Assembly: GCA_020631735.1 (NCBI GenBank) | Contig: CM036168.1 | Span: 99,716,036 to 99,780,035, forward strand | Length of the DNA: 64,000 bases | From: Saccharum officinarum | Lineage: Eukaryota > Streptophyta > Magnoliopsida > Poales > Poaceae | Reading direction: 5' to 3' | Shown here: in pieces, positions 1 through 11,827 of the stretch | How positions within the stretch are numbered: the first letter of the stretch is position 1 | Layout: every line of letters starts with the position of its first letter | Program-made: the position numbers and the translations under genes | The notes under the pieces: model-generated | What the model was told of the DNA's origin: nothing | Database searches by the model: none | Seen by the model: the letters and a program-made list of their open reading frames with translations, nothing else

Positions 1-1042
1 ACTTGTAAGTGTGCTCACTGTGCATCGCATAGACATTGTAGTTCATGGATATATACTGATGAAAGTATAATGTACAAAACCAGACGAAGTTTGTGAGCAG
101 CCATGAAGATGAAATTCGTTTTATAGAGAACATGGCCATCAGAGGCGCTACAACAGGTATACAACTGGGAACACCCTGTATAATACAATGAACTAAAACA
201 TCATGCATGCACAGACAATAGACTAACTGCTCAGGAAAACGAAGTAAAGATAATTTCTAAAGTTGGGTTTAGACCATAAATAATAAAGATCTAGTCACAA
301 TTTGGATCTCAACGTGTTAAGATTGATATGTTTTATGGCTCAAATGCTCGCATGGTGTGCTGTTATTGTTGCCTGTGCCCTCAACATGACTTCATATGCA
401 CATTCTTCTGCACATAGCATTTCTCATCGTATCCCCGACTTTAGAATACCTAGATTTGAAGGAAAATCAGTTTATGCTGCTTTTGTTTGCGACAGCTAAC
501 TACATTGTAAATGGCCTCGACCAACCAGAAGAAACACAAGCGGTTAATACAATTGAAGGTCCAAATACAACTGTGACGGAAGAAGCTGGTGTGTCAGGAA
601 CTGAAACTTAAGCTGAACTTTCTATCTCTGCTCACGATCTCTGATGCAGCAAATACGATCTGGTTGGATATGCTTCAAAATTGTTCGTTGAGGTCACCCA
701 GCTTGTCTGGATTGTGAATGCGACTGTTCCTGAAAGGCTAAATCTAGAGACAATGTTTTAGCTTTAGATTCATATATCCGTATAGCAACTAAAACGGGTG
801 TTGGACAAATTTGTAGCACCAGTTTGTCATTTACAGTGTAAAAATGACCCGGTGTGTTGTCATCTTTCACGTTGGAGCACTTTGAATCCTGCGATGAACA
901 ATCTTTTTAAAGCATGAATTCGTGGTGGTTAGCATGCTTTGGAACATCTACTTGTGCATGCTTGATCGTGTACATCAGTGGTGCATCATAATTCACCCTT
1001 CAAATTTGCTGGCTTCTTTCCTCGTTAGTTTGTGAAGAATGA
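1..1042. other. Unassigned flank, no gene recognised
   Basis: I recognise no gene here. Short overlapping open frames at 302-611 (65 and 71 codons) have no motif I know and no convincing start context. The stretch could be the 3' end or UTR of a gene lying to the left, or degraded transposon DNA. The next feature, a foldback element, starts directly after a 9-bp target duplication at 1043-1051. Confidence 0.5.
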
Positions 1043-1051
1043 TAACGATAG

Positions 1052-1768
1052 AGGAAAAAGTCTACTCCCCTAACTATTGGGGGTGGTCTAATTTATCCCT
1101 CAACTATGAAACGGTCTAATTTACTCTCTGAACTTTGCAAAACCGGTCAAATCACCCCCTCGAGCGGTTTTGGACGGTGGTTTTACTACAGTAACAACGG
1201 TTGCTACAATAACAGTGGTTTTGTCCTTTTATTTTTTTATTTATTTCGTCTGAATCTTTGAAAAATCATAGTAAATCATAAAAAAAATCATAAAATGAAA
1301 AAAATCCAATTTTGTTGGACTCTACATGAGTAGATCTACACAGTGAACATATAATATAGTATGCTTTAGTATAAAGTTTTTGCTGTAAATTTTGATCTAT
1401 TTTTTTTCTGTAATTAATTTGAATAATTCATACAACAAAACTTTGTACTAAAACATACTATATTATATATTCACTGTGTAGATATACTCATGTGGAGTCC
1501 AACAAAATTAGATTTTTTATTTTATGATTTTTTTGTGATTTACTATGATTTTTCAAAGATTCAGACGAAATAAGTAAAAAAGAAAAGGACAAAATCACTG
1601 TTACTGTAGCAAACCGTTGTTGCTGTAGCAAAACCACCTTCCAAAACCGCTCGAGGGGGGTGATTTGGCCGGTTTTGCAAAGTTCAAGGGGTAAATTAGA
1701 CCGTTTCATAGTTGAGGTGGTAAATTAGACCACCCCAATAGTTAGGGGAGGTCAAGTAGACTTTTTTC
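1052..1768. mobile_element. Foldback Mutator-like MITE with long terminal inverted repeats
   Basis: The sequence from 1052 (aggaaaaagtctactcccc) reappears as its reverse complement ending at 1768 (ggaggtcaagtagactttt). The two arms pair almost throughout, roughly 1052-1385 with 1436-1768, leaving a loop of only about 50 bp. The direct repeat taacgatag flanks it at 1043-1051 and 1769-1777, a 9-bp target-site duplication typical of Mutator-superfamily insertion. There is no transposase, so it is non-autonomous. The minus-strand open frame at 1488-1709 lies wholly inside one arm and is not a gene. A transcript would form a very long hairpin and could be a source of small RNAs (inference). Confidence 0.85.
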
Positions 1769-1777
1769 TAACGATAG

Positions 1778-2970
1778 ATCAACTTATTCTATTTTTCATT
1801 CAATCAAAACCCTAACAAACAAAAAGTGAGTAGCGAGAAGGTAATGGATAACATTGCTAAAAATAATCAAACATCCATGTTTGCCCTCTCTTGGGAAAGG
1901 CGGCTGCCCCGAACATCCGTTTGCCCTTGGGAAGGCCCTTTGTTCAGCCAAGCACATCCTGAAGGCCTGAACATGCTGTGTCAGTGTCATGTACCATACA
2001 GAACATGTTGAATCATCTCGCAATTTTCCTACCAATTCAAAAGACATATTGCAGTCAATGGCAATTTAGTTAGGAACCTCCAGACATTGTTGTAAGTTGT
2101 AACTGTCCGTGAACATTTTTTACGGAAAGACAATTTTTTCTAATAAGTATAACTTCAATAGAACGTTAGTATGAAAGCAGGTTTCTTTAAGAAGAAAAAC
2201 CATTAATTCTTCTGTTTGGTTTTAAGTGAGTCAAACTATTTTAGACTGTACTAGGTTATAGAGAAAAGTATTAACATTTACCATATTAAAAAAATAAATT
2301 ACAAATATATACTGTCGTGGCAAGCATCCGGACGGAAGCATGCGTCTGGACGCCGGCGCTTGTTGCTCCATTTCACGTGAACCCGGGGCCCCTCTGTGCC
2401 TCCCGTTTGGACGCCTGTGCCCCCTCCGCTTCCTACACCCACGCCGCCATCCCCCTCGACTGCGTCATCTCTGGAGCCCGCGCCACCGTCCCCTTCGATT
2501 GCGTCGTCCTGGAAAGTCGGGCGCCGGAGTTGCTGGTGACCCACGACAGGGCCGTGGCACAAGGGGAAGGTGGTGGCCAGCCACCGGCGTCATGGCAACA
2601 TGTGTAACACCTCGATTTACTTTTAAAACATCCAAATGAAACATTCGCGGACTAGAAGAGATTAAACATCATTAATGCACCCGAACAATGACCAAAGAGA
2701 CTCTAATCAATGATGCTTATGCTCACTCACCCGCGCTGGCCTGCTGGCTGCTCCCGCGCTGGCGTGCTGGCTGCTCCCGTGCTGAAGCCAGCTGCCGCGC
2801 GCCTACGTTGCTCACTGATGCTCCCGCCGCGCTGCTGGTCAGGATTTAAAAATTACCAAATTTCATTTATTCAACCCCATTGTTCATGCAATTCAACAAT
2901 CTCCATTATTACAAATCACTAAAGCTACCTTCTAGCATACAAACCATCGGCTATCCAATTCCGAAACTGA
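1778..2970. other. Intergenic DNA with a GC-rich fragment and a 23-bp tandem repeat
   Basis: No gene is recognised. An AT-rich stretch (1778-2298) is followed by a sharply bounded GC-rich block at about 2315-2600. That block has overlapping open frames on both strands, which is common in GC-rich transposon-captured fragments and not proof of coding. At 2730-2775 a 23-bp unit (cccgcgctggcctgctggct plus gct) occurs twice with one mismatch, and a partial third copy follows. The rest is unassigned. Confidence 0.4.
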
Positions 2971-3551
2971 TTCATACTTTGATCTTCATCGCCATGAGCA
3001 GTACTAGCTCCATTAGCTTGGCTAGACGATGGTTCTTCAAGTGGATTGTAGTTTTCATCTTCATCACACCTCTCAAAGTCCCTATCCTTTTTTTATCATT
3101 CTCTCTTACTAAATTATGAAGGGCCATACACACGAGAATTATTTTGCTTTGCTTTGGCATTCGATAACTCGATAAGTCCAACAAAATCCTCCACTTCATC
3201 TTCAAGACTCCAAATGACCACTCGATGACATTTTGAAGTGAAGAATATGCATAATTATAGATCTCTTTTCTACCTCTTGGGGTGGGTCCTTATCGATACT
3301 CCTGGACATGATACTTTGTACCCTTGTAGGGTGCAAGATAACCCGGTCGGTTTGGGTAACACGAGTCGACAAGATAGAACTTTCCTACATAGTTGCAATT
3401 ACTTGTAAGCCAAATGCAAGTAGAGCATCTAGAATGAAACAAGAAACAACATGACAAATCAATACCTTCTGGTGGATGTGGAAACCTGTCGCCATACTTG
3501 TCGATTGCATCTTTGAATACCCACATATCATTAACCGATCCAGGCCATCCC

Positions 3552-5325
3552 TGAAAGGTCTTGATGGCTAGAAGGGGGTGAATAGCCTTTTAAAAAATTG
3601 TACAAAGACAAGCTAAACAAGTTTATCAATATAACAAATAGCGAGATGCGAGTTTTGCTTAGCCTACGAGGGTGTTTTGCAAGCCACCTATCCAATTCAC
3701 AATTCTAGTATATTTGCACTCAACCGCATAAGTCAAACCGCACAACTTAGTTTACAACTAAAGCTAACTAGTTACACAAGCTAGAGCTATACTAGCAAGC
3801 TAGCAAGGTAACTAAGAAAAAAATACAAGAGAGAGTTAGGAGGGTATCACCAAGGGGCGAAGTATTGAGCCAACCAATCAATATGATCAAGAGATGAATT
3901 CCACAAAACACAACCACCGGGATCAATTAGTCACAATAAGAAAGTGATGACATAAGATTTATCCCGAGGTTCACGTGCTTGCCGGCACGCTAGTCCCCGT
4001 TGTATCCCTCTTCACCACGTGGTTCGGTGGCTAATCGGTATCACACCGAGCCTCTCAAAAGGCGCCACAAGAACCTACCAAATGACAAAAGGTTACAAAT
4101 GACACGAGCAATCCATTAATGTTGCCTTTGGCGCTTCGCCGAGGTAGGCACAAACCCATCACAATCACCGAGGTGGCCAAGAATAATCACCAACTCTTGC
4201 TAACGCCTCCAAGCTGCTTCAAGCCGTCTAGGTGGCGGCAACCACAAGAGAAATAAGAATCCCGCAACAAATCAACCACCAAGTGCCAACTAGATGCAAT
4301 CTCACAATGCAAATACACTTGGATCACTCAATCTCACTTCGAATATGCAAAGAAGCAAGAGAGATGAGTGAGAGGAGTTGTTTAGCTCAAAGTGTTCACA
4401 AGTATGTCAAATGTCCAAAGAGAGAGCCTTGAGCCGACCAACGAGTATTTATAGACGTACCCCTTCGAATATAGCCGTTAGACACTTGAAACAGCCGAAG
4501 TCGCGCAGACCGGACACGCTGGTCAAACTGACCGGACGCGCCGATCGCACAACACCTACGCCACGAAGCATTGACCGACGCGCTCATCGCACGGACCGGA
4601 CGTGTTGGTCCCGTAACGGATCGGACGCGCTGGTCAAGACTGAGCAGCGCTCCACCGAGACAACGACCGGACGCGCTGTCAAAGTCCAGTAAGCTCCTAG
4701 ATCGATCGGACGTGTCCGATCAAAAAACTAAGACACGCGCAGACGCTAAACACTGACCGGACGTGTCGGTCAAACAGAGACCGCGTCCGGTCCAGCGTAC
4801 AGTCACCTCTGTGACCTCCGTTCGCCTCCGTTCTTTTCTGACTTTCGGCGTAGTGGGAAAAGTCGTTTCAACTCCTCAAAAACGCCCCGATCAAACTCCA
4901 ACGTCATCGCAAAAGTGCTAACACCACCAAGTGATCATGTCATGTGCGAGTGTGTTAGCATTTTCACAATCATTTATCGAGGCGTTATTAGTTCTATCCA
5001 AATGCATATGATTATGAAATGCACACCTAGAGGCACTTAAGAGTTCAATAGCCACGTCATTTCTCTCTTTATAGTACGGCTATCTATCCTATAATGTAAT
5101 CACACCCACTAGGTGTCTTGGTTACTAAAACACACTCCTTAAGCATATACCTTTGTCTTGATCACGTAGGGTTACGTCCAATCCAAGTGTGGCCATCATG
5201 ATCACCATGTCCATCTTGCCACCAACCTTGGAATGTACTAATCCTCATATGCTACATACAACTTAGGCATAGGATTAGTACTTAGGCATTGTCACTAATT
5301 ACCAACACCAAACATATGACTTTCA
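3552..5325. mobile_element. Copia-type solo LTR (1.77 kb) inserted in the Harbinger gene
   Basis: It begins TGAAAGGTC, ends GACTTTCA, and is flanked by the 5-bp duplication atccc (3547-3551 and 5326-5330), as expected for LTR-retroelement integration. Its start (ggtc-tagatggctagagg-like, then ggtgaatagcc) and end match the LTRs at 26297-28229 and 47988-50238, so it is a diverged member of the same copia family. It holds no coding domain. An internal part (about 4490-4810) carries the CG-rich palindromic repeats described separately. A small internally deleted element is the alternative to a solo LTR. Confidence 0.75.
4490..4810. repeat. CG-rich palindromic repeat array inside the copia LTR
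   Basis: Irregularly spaced copies of a motif around ccggacgcg appear, often with self-complementary arms (gaccggacgcg...). The same type of array recurs in the related LTRs at about 27268-27810, 48965-49460 and 51505-51800. This copy is the most decayed, with many C-to-T type differences such as ggacgtg. No protein is encoded. Confidence 0.6.
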
Positions 5326-6060
5326 ATCCCGCAATAGCAAATGTGAATCTCATATCGAAATCACAAAGGGCCAACACATTCTGACTAATGTACCCATGTC
5401 TTTCCATATGAGGTACTACTTGATTTGCTGGCACCACTACCTTCACATTTGTTCCGTCTTGTGCTCCAATGCACTTATCAAAGAAAGGAGCAAACCTAGG
5501 AGACTGCAGCCTCTTATGCACAACTCTAAATTTAGGGTCTTTTGGCCTAATTATATCAGCTACTAGTTTGCACAAACAAGCCAACACCTTATCAAACTTC
5601 CTACTAACTGTGCATAATGAATGTGTGAACCGGATGTCAGCTTGCCTAACTAATTGTTGAGATGCACACATCCCTAAAGCCTCAACTGATGTCATCTTAC
5701 ATGTTGACTTCAATTCATATGGACTCTAAAGCACACTATGAAGTTTATCAAAGCATTGTCTCCTCGTTCAACATTCTGTAGCATTGTGTCCTATGGTCTA
5801 AGGTTCTTGTGACCCATTGGTAACCAGATTCTACCGCCACTCTACGTTCGGTTCTGTTCAAGCATAGCTCATGGTGATACATACCTAGAGTGGAAGCAGC
5901 AATGACCATTTGTCGCATCCTCTTTTGGGCTCTCACATAGTACTCCACCACTGCATCCTCTTCGTCAAAATCAGTTGAAGATGAATAATCACTTGGTGCT
6001 GAAGATGAATCGTCACTGGTTTCGCTGTCCTGTGAACCCTAGCCCCATCGAAATTTCTTG

Positions 6061-6662
6061 CACTCTGTAGGCCATCCCTGTAATTTCTAGATTTAGTCAC
6101 AATGAAATCAGAATCCACAATTTGATAGAAGTTTGACACAAGTTTGATAGAATCGACTTTACCTTCAATTCGTTTTTCCACAATTCCAGCGTTGCATCAA
6201 TTGTTCATCAGCCTTGCGGCCTAACCCTGTGTTCTTTATCAGTTTGTCCCCAAAATGATACACGGCTTGAAATGATTGACTCGGTTCTTCAATTGTTTTC
6301 TAGTATGCTTCAATTTAGTTATCTTTTCAAATTGCGTTTTAATTATATTGTAACCTCCAGTTGTCATTGTCCCAGCATTCTAGTTTTCAACGTTCATTTG
6401 CTCAACGTAGAGTTCACACAAAGTAGTAATGTTTTGATCGGACCCATTGGCCTTATCTTTATGTTCTAAAAAAAATGAAAAGAGGACATCACATATCAAA
6501 ATAGCTTTCATTCATGAACCACAGTTTTCATGTAACAGATAACATAAACACAAAATGGTTTAGTTTTCATCACATACCCATGCTTAAGAATCATCTGGAG
6601 ATCACCAAAACACATCTAGCATAAGATTTACAACAAATTTTGGTTTAGGGTATGGATCTTAC
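6061..6662. other. Intron-like or intergenic stretch next to the Harbinger pseudogene
   Basis: This AT-rich sequence has no recognised gene. On the minus strand a splice-acceptor-like aaattacag lies just before the transposase acidic region (near 6091). A donor-like gtaagatcc lies near 6655, after an acidic open segment. It may therefore be the intron between an upstream exon and the transposase exon. This is inference only. Confidence 0.3.
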
Positions 6663-7002
6663 CGACGCAGGGGCGTTCTCATCGGATTGTTCGTTGTCGT
6701 CATCATCCTCTCCGTCTAGATCCTCTACGGTGTCAGAGTTGCTGGCGGCAGATATGGATCCACAGGACACCGCGGCCACCACCGCCCATTCTGAAAAGTG
6801 GCAAACCTTGAGGAGCAAATGCTGCTAGTTGTTTACCGGATCTAGCTCTGGTAAACAGAGCTCCATGACGGCTACCTCCTGGGCGCGCAACCTGGCTACC
6901 TCCACAGCTAGTTTTGGGACGTGATCCGGTCTGCATCGGCGCGTGGAGCCTGGAACTGGCCTTGAGAGGATCTGTCGTCAGGGCCAAGGGGAGGGAGCCC
7001 AA
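6663..7002 (-). CDS. Possible upstream exon of the Harbinger-linked transcript
   Basis: A minus-strand ATG at 7002 opens a basic, Gly/Arg-rich frame of 89 codons. In an overlapping frame the sequence just before 6663 encodes an acidic stretch (SDTVEDLDGEDDDDNEQSDE) ending at a good donor (gtaagatcc). One base slip would join the two. I do not recognise the product. Plant Harbinger elements often carry such a basic or acidic leader, so it may belong to the broken transposase downstream. It could equally be an unrelated short gene or chance coding in GC-rich DNA. Confidence 0.25.
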
Positions 7003-7218
7003 TGCTCACACAAAATCCTTCCGACGATTCCTGATTGGGGAAGACATCGAGGTGGGGGAACTCGACCTAGGAGTTCAGATCCAGCTCTCTCTAGCAACGA
7101 CCGTGTGGTAGAGAGGCTGGGGAGGCATAGGGAGAAGAAGGAGCTTGGGAGTACACGCCAAACTCGTCGTTGACGGGGAACTGAGGTAGGGCTCAGATCC
7201 GGCGGTGGAATGAAGAAG

Positions 7219-7318
7219 NNNNNNNNNNNNNNNNNNNNNNNNNNNNNNNNNNNNNNNNNNNNNNNNNNNNNNNNNNNNNNNNNNNNNNNNNNNNNNNNNN
7301 NNNNNNNNNNNNNNNNNN
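7219..7318. other. Assembly gap (100 N)
   Basis: Exactly 100 N, the usual placeholder for a gap of unknown size. It removes the 5' end (first exon or exons, 5' UTR and promoter) of the MYB3R gene that follows. Confidence 0.98.
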
Positions 7319-7377
7319 TTTTTCCCCTTTTAGCATATCTATGAAATGTTACTAATTGGCTTAAAATATGTCAACAG

Positions 7378-10300
7378 GATGAACACTGCGGAAGGCAGTT
7401 GAAGCTTTCAAGGGTAGAAATTGGAAAAAAATAGGTTGCCTCCTCTTTCCATTGTATAATTTATGTACTCAGTTGCCCTTGTAGAAATAAGGTTTCCTTT
7501 TTACTTGTCTTTTTGCATTGCATTAAATAGAGAGCCAACTATCTGTCTGATATGGCATTATTATGTTTTTCACTGGGGGGTGTCACTGTGTATCACTGTA
7601 TCATTTGAAGTCAAGCATGGTTTCCCCTTGTTTTTTCTACTTGACTGTCTATTTTTTTATTAACAAAGTGTTGCATTGAACACTGCAGAATATGCTATTG
7701 TACCTTTCTACTTGTCAGCTGTTTACATGTATTTATATTGTGAACCTAGAATCTAGAAATGAACATGAATCAGGAAATGCTAGCATTGTGTAAGTTTACA
7801 TGAAATTAACTTCGAATGTGAACAGTTACCACAAGGCCTGAGAATTTGTGACATGAATATGGTCCTGTATACTACAAAAACTTCTCTCCTGTCACTGTCG
7901 ACGCTCCACAGTTACTGCACTAAGGAGCTATATTTAGCATTGTTGGTTCTGTTAACATGGGCCTAGTTGCCTGCTTTCTGTGTTTCTTTAAGGTCGAAAA
8001 CAACAACAACATAGCCTTTTGTCCCAAGCAAGTTGGGGTAGGCCAGGGGTAGTGAAATTTAAGAGCAGTTAGTTATTGGTGCTCTGATAGTAGATCTAGT
8101 AGTTATTGGTGCTCTGATAGTAGATCTAGCTGTTTAATACTGAACTATGTCAATTAGCTCTATTTTGCATGTGTGGTAGCTGCAGTAGGGGTATGCGAAA
8201 TTCTTATTTTCCTATATATAAAGAACTTTCAAATTATTTTGAGAAGTTTTTCCTTCAATTTTAGGTGCATGGTGAACTAACAAAAGGATCTGTATCTATT
8301 CATGCAGCTGAATTCTTTCAGGACAGGACTGAGGTTCAATGTTTGCATCGTTGGCAGAAGGTTCTTAATCCGGAACTTATCAAAGGCCCTTGGACTCAAG
8401 AGGTTTGCAACTGCAGTGTTTACTTTACTTCCGCTGAAAATTACTTGTGCATGTTGCATCTATATAAAATTAAATTTTTGGAGGAAGATGTTATATCTAC
8501 ATTATTTTCTGCAGGAAGATGAAAAAATCATTGACCTTGTGGGCAAGTATGGACCAACAAAATGGTCTATCATCGCAAAATCATTGCCTGGCCGCATAGG
8601 CAAGCAATGCCGAGAGAGGTGAATATCTGCTCATTTGCGAAGTTGTGTGTATCATACTTATCAAAACATGTGCGCAATTGATATTTCATATATTTATGAT
8701 GGTTGAAGCTTGTGCTCCTGTGTGAAAACTGCTCTCCCTTTTTCTTTTAGCTCTCTGGAATGGCTTGATGTCAGCATCCTCCCTTTAACTGTGATCTTTG
8801 GATTACAAACTTATGCCGGGCTGTTCTGGTCCCATTTTGTCTAAAAGTTTTATTGGCTGTTTCATACATTGTATTGTACCTAAGATTGATGTGATACTAT
8901 ACATAATGTGTACCTATGGACTCTGTTCTAAACTCAAAAAATTGCAGGTGGCATAATCATCTGAATCCAGAAATAAGGAAAGATGCTTGGACTCCTGAGG
9001 AGGAAAGGGCACTTATTAATGCTCATAAAGTGTTTGGGAATAAATGGGCAGAAATAGCAAAAGCTCTTCCTGGAAGGTACTTATACACTGCTTACTTCAT
9101 CGGTTCAGTTTATACAAAATCACTTATGTCAGTAAACCTCATGAAAAAGGTGGATTACTTTTGGATGTCATTCTTGGTTTTTTTCTGCGATTATCTGATG
9201 ACTCGTTAAAATGCGGGAACATAATCATGAGTCATTAGTTTTTTTAATGCAAAATTAAGACAATGGTGATACATTATAACGGAGCATGAACTGTACTTTA
9301 GTTGTATGAAGTTGTAAAACCACGAGATCATTCTAGTGGAGTTCCACTGTGTATGCTGTAAGGGATGTCTCTCTTAGCTATGTCCAAAAAATGTTCTATG
9401 GCATGCTTTCTAGTTATGCTTCACAAGGATTGGATGTTAGTTCCCTGTTTGTTCAGATCATAAGGAAATGCAGTTACAAAATCATCATAATATAAATACC
9501 ATCGATGCTAGATTTCAACAACAAATAGAATTCTCCAAAGACTATCTCAGGATGCTCCAGGGAGTCGCGTCGTGTGAATGCCATTATATTCTCTTGTAGT
9601 TATATAGGCTTCGCTTCCTTCTTGTGAATCCATCACTGCGATATCCATTGTTCAATTTTCGTAGTTTTGGTTACCACACTGAAAAATCTCCCTGAAGGTC
9701 CCTTGTAAGTATAAAATTGCATTGCTATTTTGGAGAAGGTGTACTTATACTGATCATCACTTTTCCCTTTGCACTTTATTAGAGTCCGTCTCTGGATTCT
9801 GGTACCATGCTCATAATATCTTTTGTTTCCAGGACCGATAATTCCATAAAGAATCATTGGAACAGTTCTTTGAGAAAGAAGTTAGAGGCTTATGGTAACA
9901 GCAGTGTTCTTTCAGCTCCGAAGCTGTTTGTTCATGATGATTTCAAGGATAAAATGAAGCCCATGGGTACTGATAGCCATCTTGATCTGAACCAAATGCC
10001 AAGCATTGGTTCAAAAGATGTCCCTGGAAGAGCTTACCGTTCCATTTTGAACTCACCTTCACAGGCATACAATTTGGACTCCTCAGGCTTCCTTTCTCTT
10101 TCTATACCAACTACGCAGCCTCTAACTTCATATGAAATGTCATCACTAGTTGATGGTTCTGCTGTTACTTTGGCGGTACAAGGTCTGGAAAGTGACTCTG
10201 TCCGTGACAAGGGCCTAGAAATTGACTCTGTTCATGAGAAGGGTGCTGAGGTTAGCTCAACACCTGATCCTGTTGGGGTTGAATTAGAATCTGCACCAGC

Positions 10301-10928
10301 CAAAAGAGGTGCAGAATTATCTTCAAAGAACGAGTTGCATTCTACCCTTGGTCCTCTTTGTTATCAGATTCCAAACATGGAAGATGTGGCCCCAATCCAT
10401 ACCCCACTCCGTTCTGAACGTAATGGTTCACATCAAACAACACAACATTTCATGTCACCCAATGGTTATACTTCTCCCTCTCCAACGATTGGAAAAGTAT
10501 CAAGTCAGCTAACTGTTGATTCAATTTTGAGGATTGCTGCTGACAGCTTTCCAGGTACTCCTTCAATACTAAGAAAAAGAAAACGTGATAAAGCAACACC
10601 TGCTTCAGGTAATGAGATGAAGACGGGTGGAGTAAGCAATGATAGCTTTTACACTCCTAATGGAACTAATGGGAAGGACACTACTTCTCCACGGTCGTTT
10701 AAAACTGCTGCATCCTTTTTGTCGCTGGGTTCTGTTGATGGGTTATTGACTTCTGTAAGGAGCTTTGATTCTTCACCACCCTATCAGAAAAGGTCAAAAA
10801 GAATTGCTACCATCAAATCAGTTGAGAAACAGCTAGATTTTTCAGCAGATGGACTGGATACTTCTGGTTCTGATATGATGAACTCTCCTTGCCATAATTC
10901 CCAAGGCACAAATTCTAACAGGACGTAG
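7378..10928 (+). CDS. MYB3R: R1R2R3-type MYB transcription factor (MYB3R), 5' end missing
   Basis: MYB3R proteins bind MSA elements in promoters of G2/M genes and control the plant cell cycle in the nucleus (family knowledge). Visible exons are 7378-7434, 8308-8402, 8515-8618, 8948-9076 and 9833-10928, all with AG/GT borders and matching phases. They encode the end of repeat R1 (FKGRNWKKI, then AEFFQDRTEVQCLHRWQKVL), then R2 (GPTKWSIIAKSLPGRIGKQC) and R3 (FGNKWAEIAKALPGRTDNSI), followed by a Ser/Thr-Pro-rich C-terminal region of about 355 residues. That region includes the conserved GTPSILRKRKR-like motif and a small internal repeat (LESDSVRDKG/LEIDSVHEKG). The stop is TAG at 10926-10928. The start lies in or beyond the gap at 7219-7318. 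In the first exon the frame needs one extra A in gatgaacactg (7378-7388) to encode the expected Asp-Glu-Thr; as written it meets TGA. That is a probable base-call error, otherwise a real frameshift. Confidence 0.9.
7996..8055. repeat. Short dispersed-repeat fragment in the first visible MYB3R intron
   Basis: The run aacaacaacaacatagcc followed by cccaagcaagttggggtagg resembles a short repeat I have often seen in plant introns near the 3' ends of SINE-like or other dispersed elements. It is not coding. Its class is uncertain. Confidence 0.3.
8071..8130. repeat. Exact tandem duplication of about 30 bp in a MYB3R intron
   Basis: The 29-base stretch starting agttattggtgctctgatag at 8071 is repeated immediately at 8101, with only the last base of the 30-bp unit differing. 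It lies within the intron between 7434 and 8308 and has no evident function. It may be a recent slippage event or a tandem assembly error. Confidence 0.85.
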
Positions 10929-10971
10929 CACATACAGCTGATTTGAATGAATCTAATTCCATAATGTGCAG

Positions 10972-11612
10972 GTATGGTATCTTGAACATCATCAACTGTG
11001 CATTCCTCACTTTAGGTGCATATTTGTGTAGAACAGTAGATGGCTTGATGCGTTTTGTACCAGCATGGAGAATTTGAGTTTCCCGATCAAACTCACTGAG
11101 CAATTATTTCTGCTTATGTGTACCCTTTTTTCCATAATATAATTTATTCTTCCTCACCTTTCAGGAACTGATCTCAATCGTACGTAGCCAAACAGGACTT
11201 ATGGAATCCCCTCCGAACTAACCAGCCTCATGCAAATGTCCCGGTTCAAGCAAAATCCAAATCAAACACCTTCAGTGGAGATAAGAGCCTCCCGCGATGG
11301 AAATGACGTACGGAGCACAGGCCAACAGTTACCCTGTCATCTCATGTAATCAGGGTGTACAAAATACTGTCTAAATTGAAAGCACATTCCATAGAAGATT
11401 ACATTGTTTGCTGCATTTTGTGAACTTACAGCTAGGAGTTCAGATTGTAGAAGCCCACAGCTGTGTACAAAGAAGAAAACATAGCTTTAGAAACATATAT
11501 AGCTGAATAAGAGCTTCACAGTGGAATGTCAAATTGTTTTCTCAGTTTCTTTTATTCTGTGCACCCCACATGTTGCGAAACAGCAAGGGTCTTCTCATTT
11601 TGTAACAATAAA
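10972..11612 (+). other. Probable 3' UTR of MYB3R with a UTR intron and poly(A) signal
   Basis: After the stop, a donor-like tgcag|gtatgg at 10972 and an acceptor cacctttcag ending at 11164 could delimit an intron within the 3' UTR. A canonical aataaa is at 11607-11612. No coding frame continues the protein. Transcript data would be needed to confirm the intron. Confidence 0.4.
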
Positions 11613-11827
11613 GCCTGATTTGTGGGCTAAATTCTTGCAAGGGTTTGTCAAGAAACTAGTTATGACAGGCTTGGTTTAATGGTTGGCTGAATCTTCTGTG
11701 CTTCTATTGTTAAAAGAGGCATGCCATAGTCCTCTGCTGCCACTGCCAACTGTTTGCTATAGTTCTCTGATTTTGTTTGAATGCGCTAAACCAATCCTGC
11801 ATTCAAAGGCTGCTTTGGAACACAGTA

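Larger units (their letters stand above)
2972..6060 (-). pseudogene. PIF/Harbinger transposase, broken and split by an LTR insertion
   Basis: Minus-strand segments give the conserved core of a plant PIF/Harbinger DDE nuclease. An acidic N-terminus (about 6036-5950) leads to a helical region containing TVSRKFDKVL-like and ADIIRPKDP motifs (5713-5330). The first catalytic Asp is in GAQDGTN and the second in the AGWPGSVND context. The catalytic Glu is in VIEWSFG, followed by KMKWRILLD and MALHNLVRE (3205-2975). A TG...CA element at 3552-5325 splits the gene exactly at the AGWPG motif, and the flanking frame reads straight across if the insert and one atccc copy are ignored. The copy is dead: it also has a frameshift between about 5750 and 5710, an in-frame TAA at 3290-3292, and Trp for the usual Arg in the VIER motif. 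I could not locate its terminal inverted repeats. Confidence 0.85.

Noticed and set aside
1488..1709. A 73-codon minus-strand frame
   Set aside because: It lies completely inside the right arm of the foldback element and mirrors the left arm; not a gene.
8265..8307. Extending the MYB3R exon upstream to 8265 (acceptor attttag at 8264)
   Set aside because: The insertion of extra residues would break the conserved R1 spacing. The acceptor catgcag at 8307 restores IAEFFQDRT in the correct phase.
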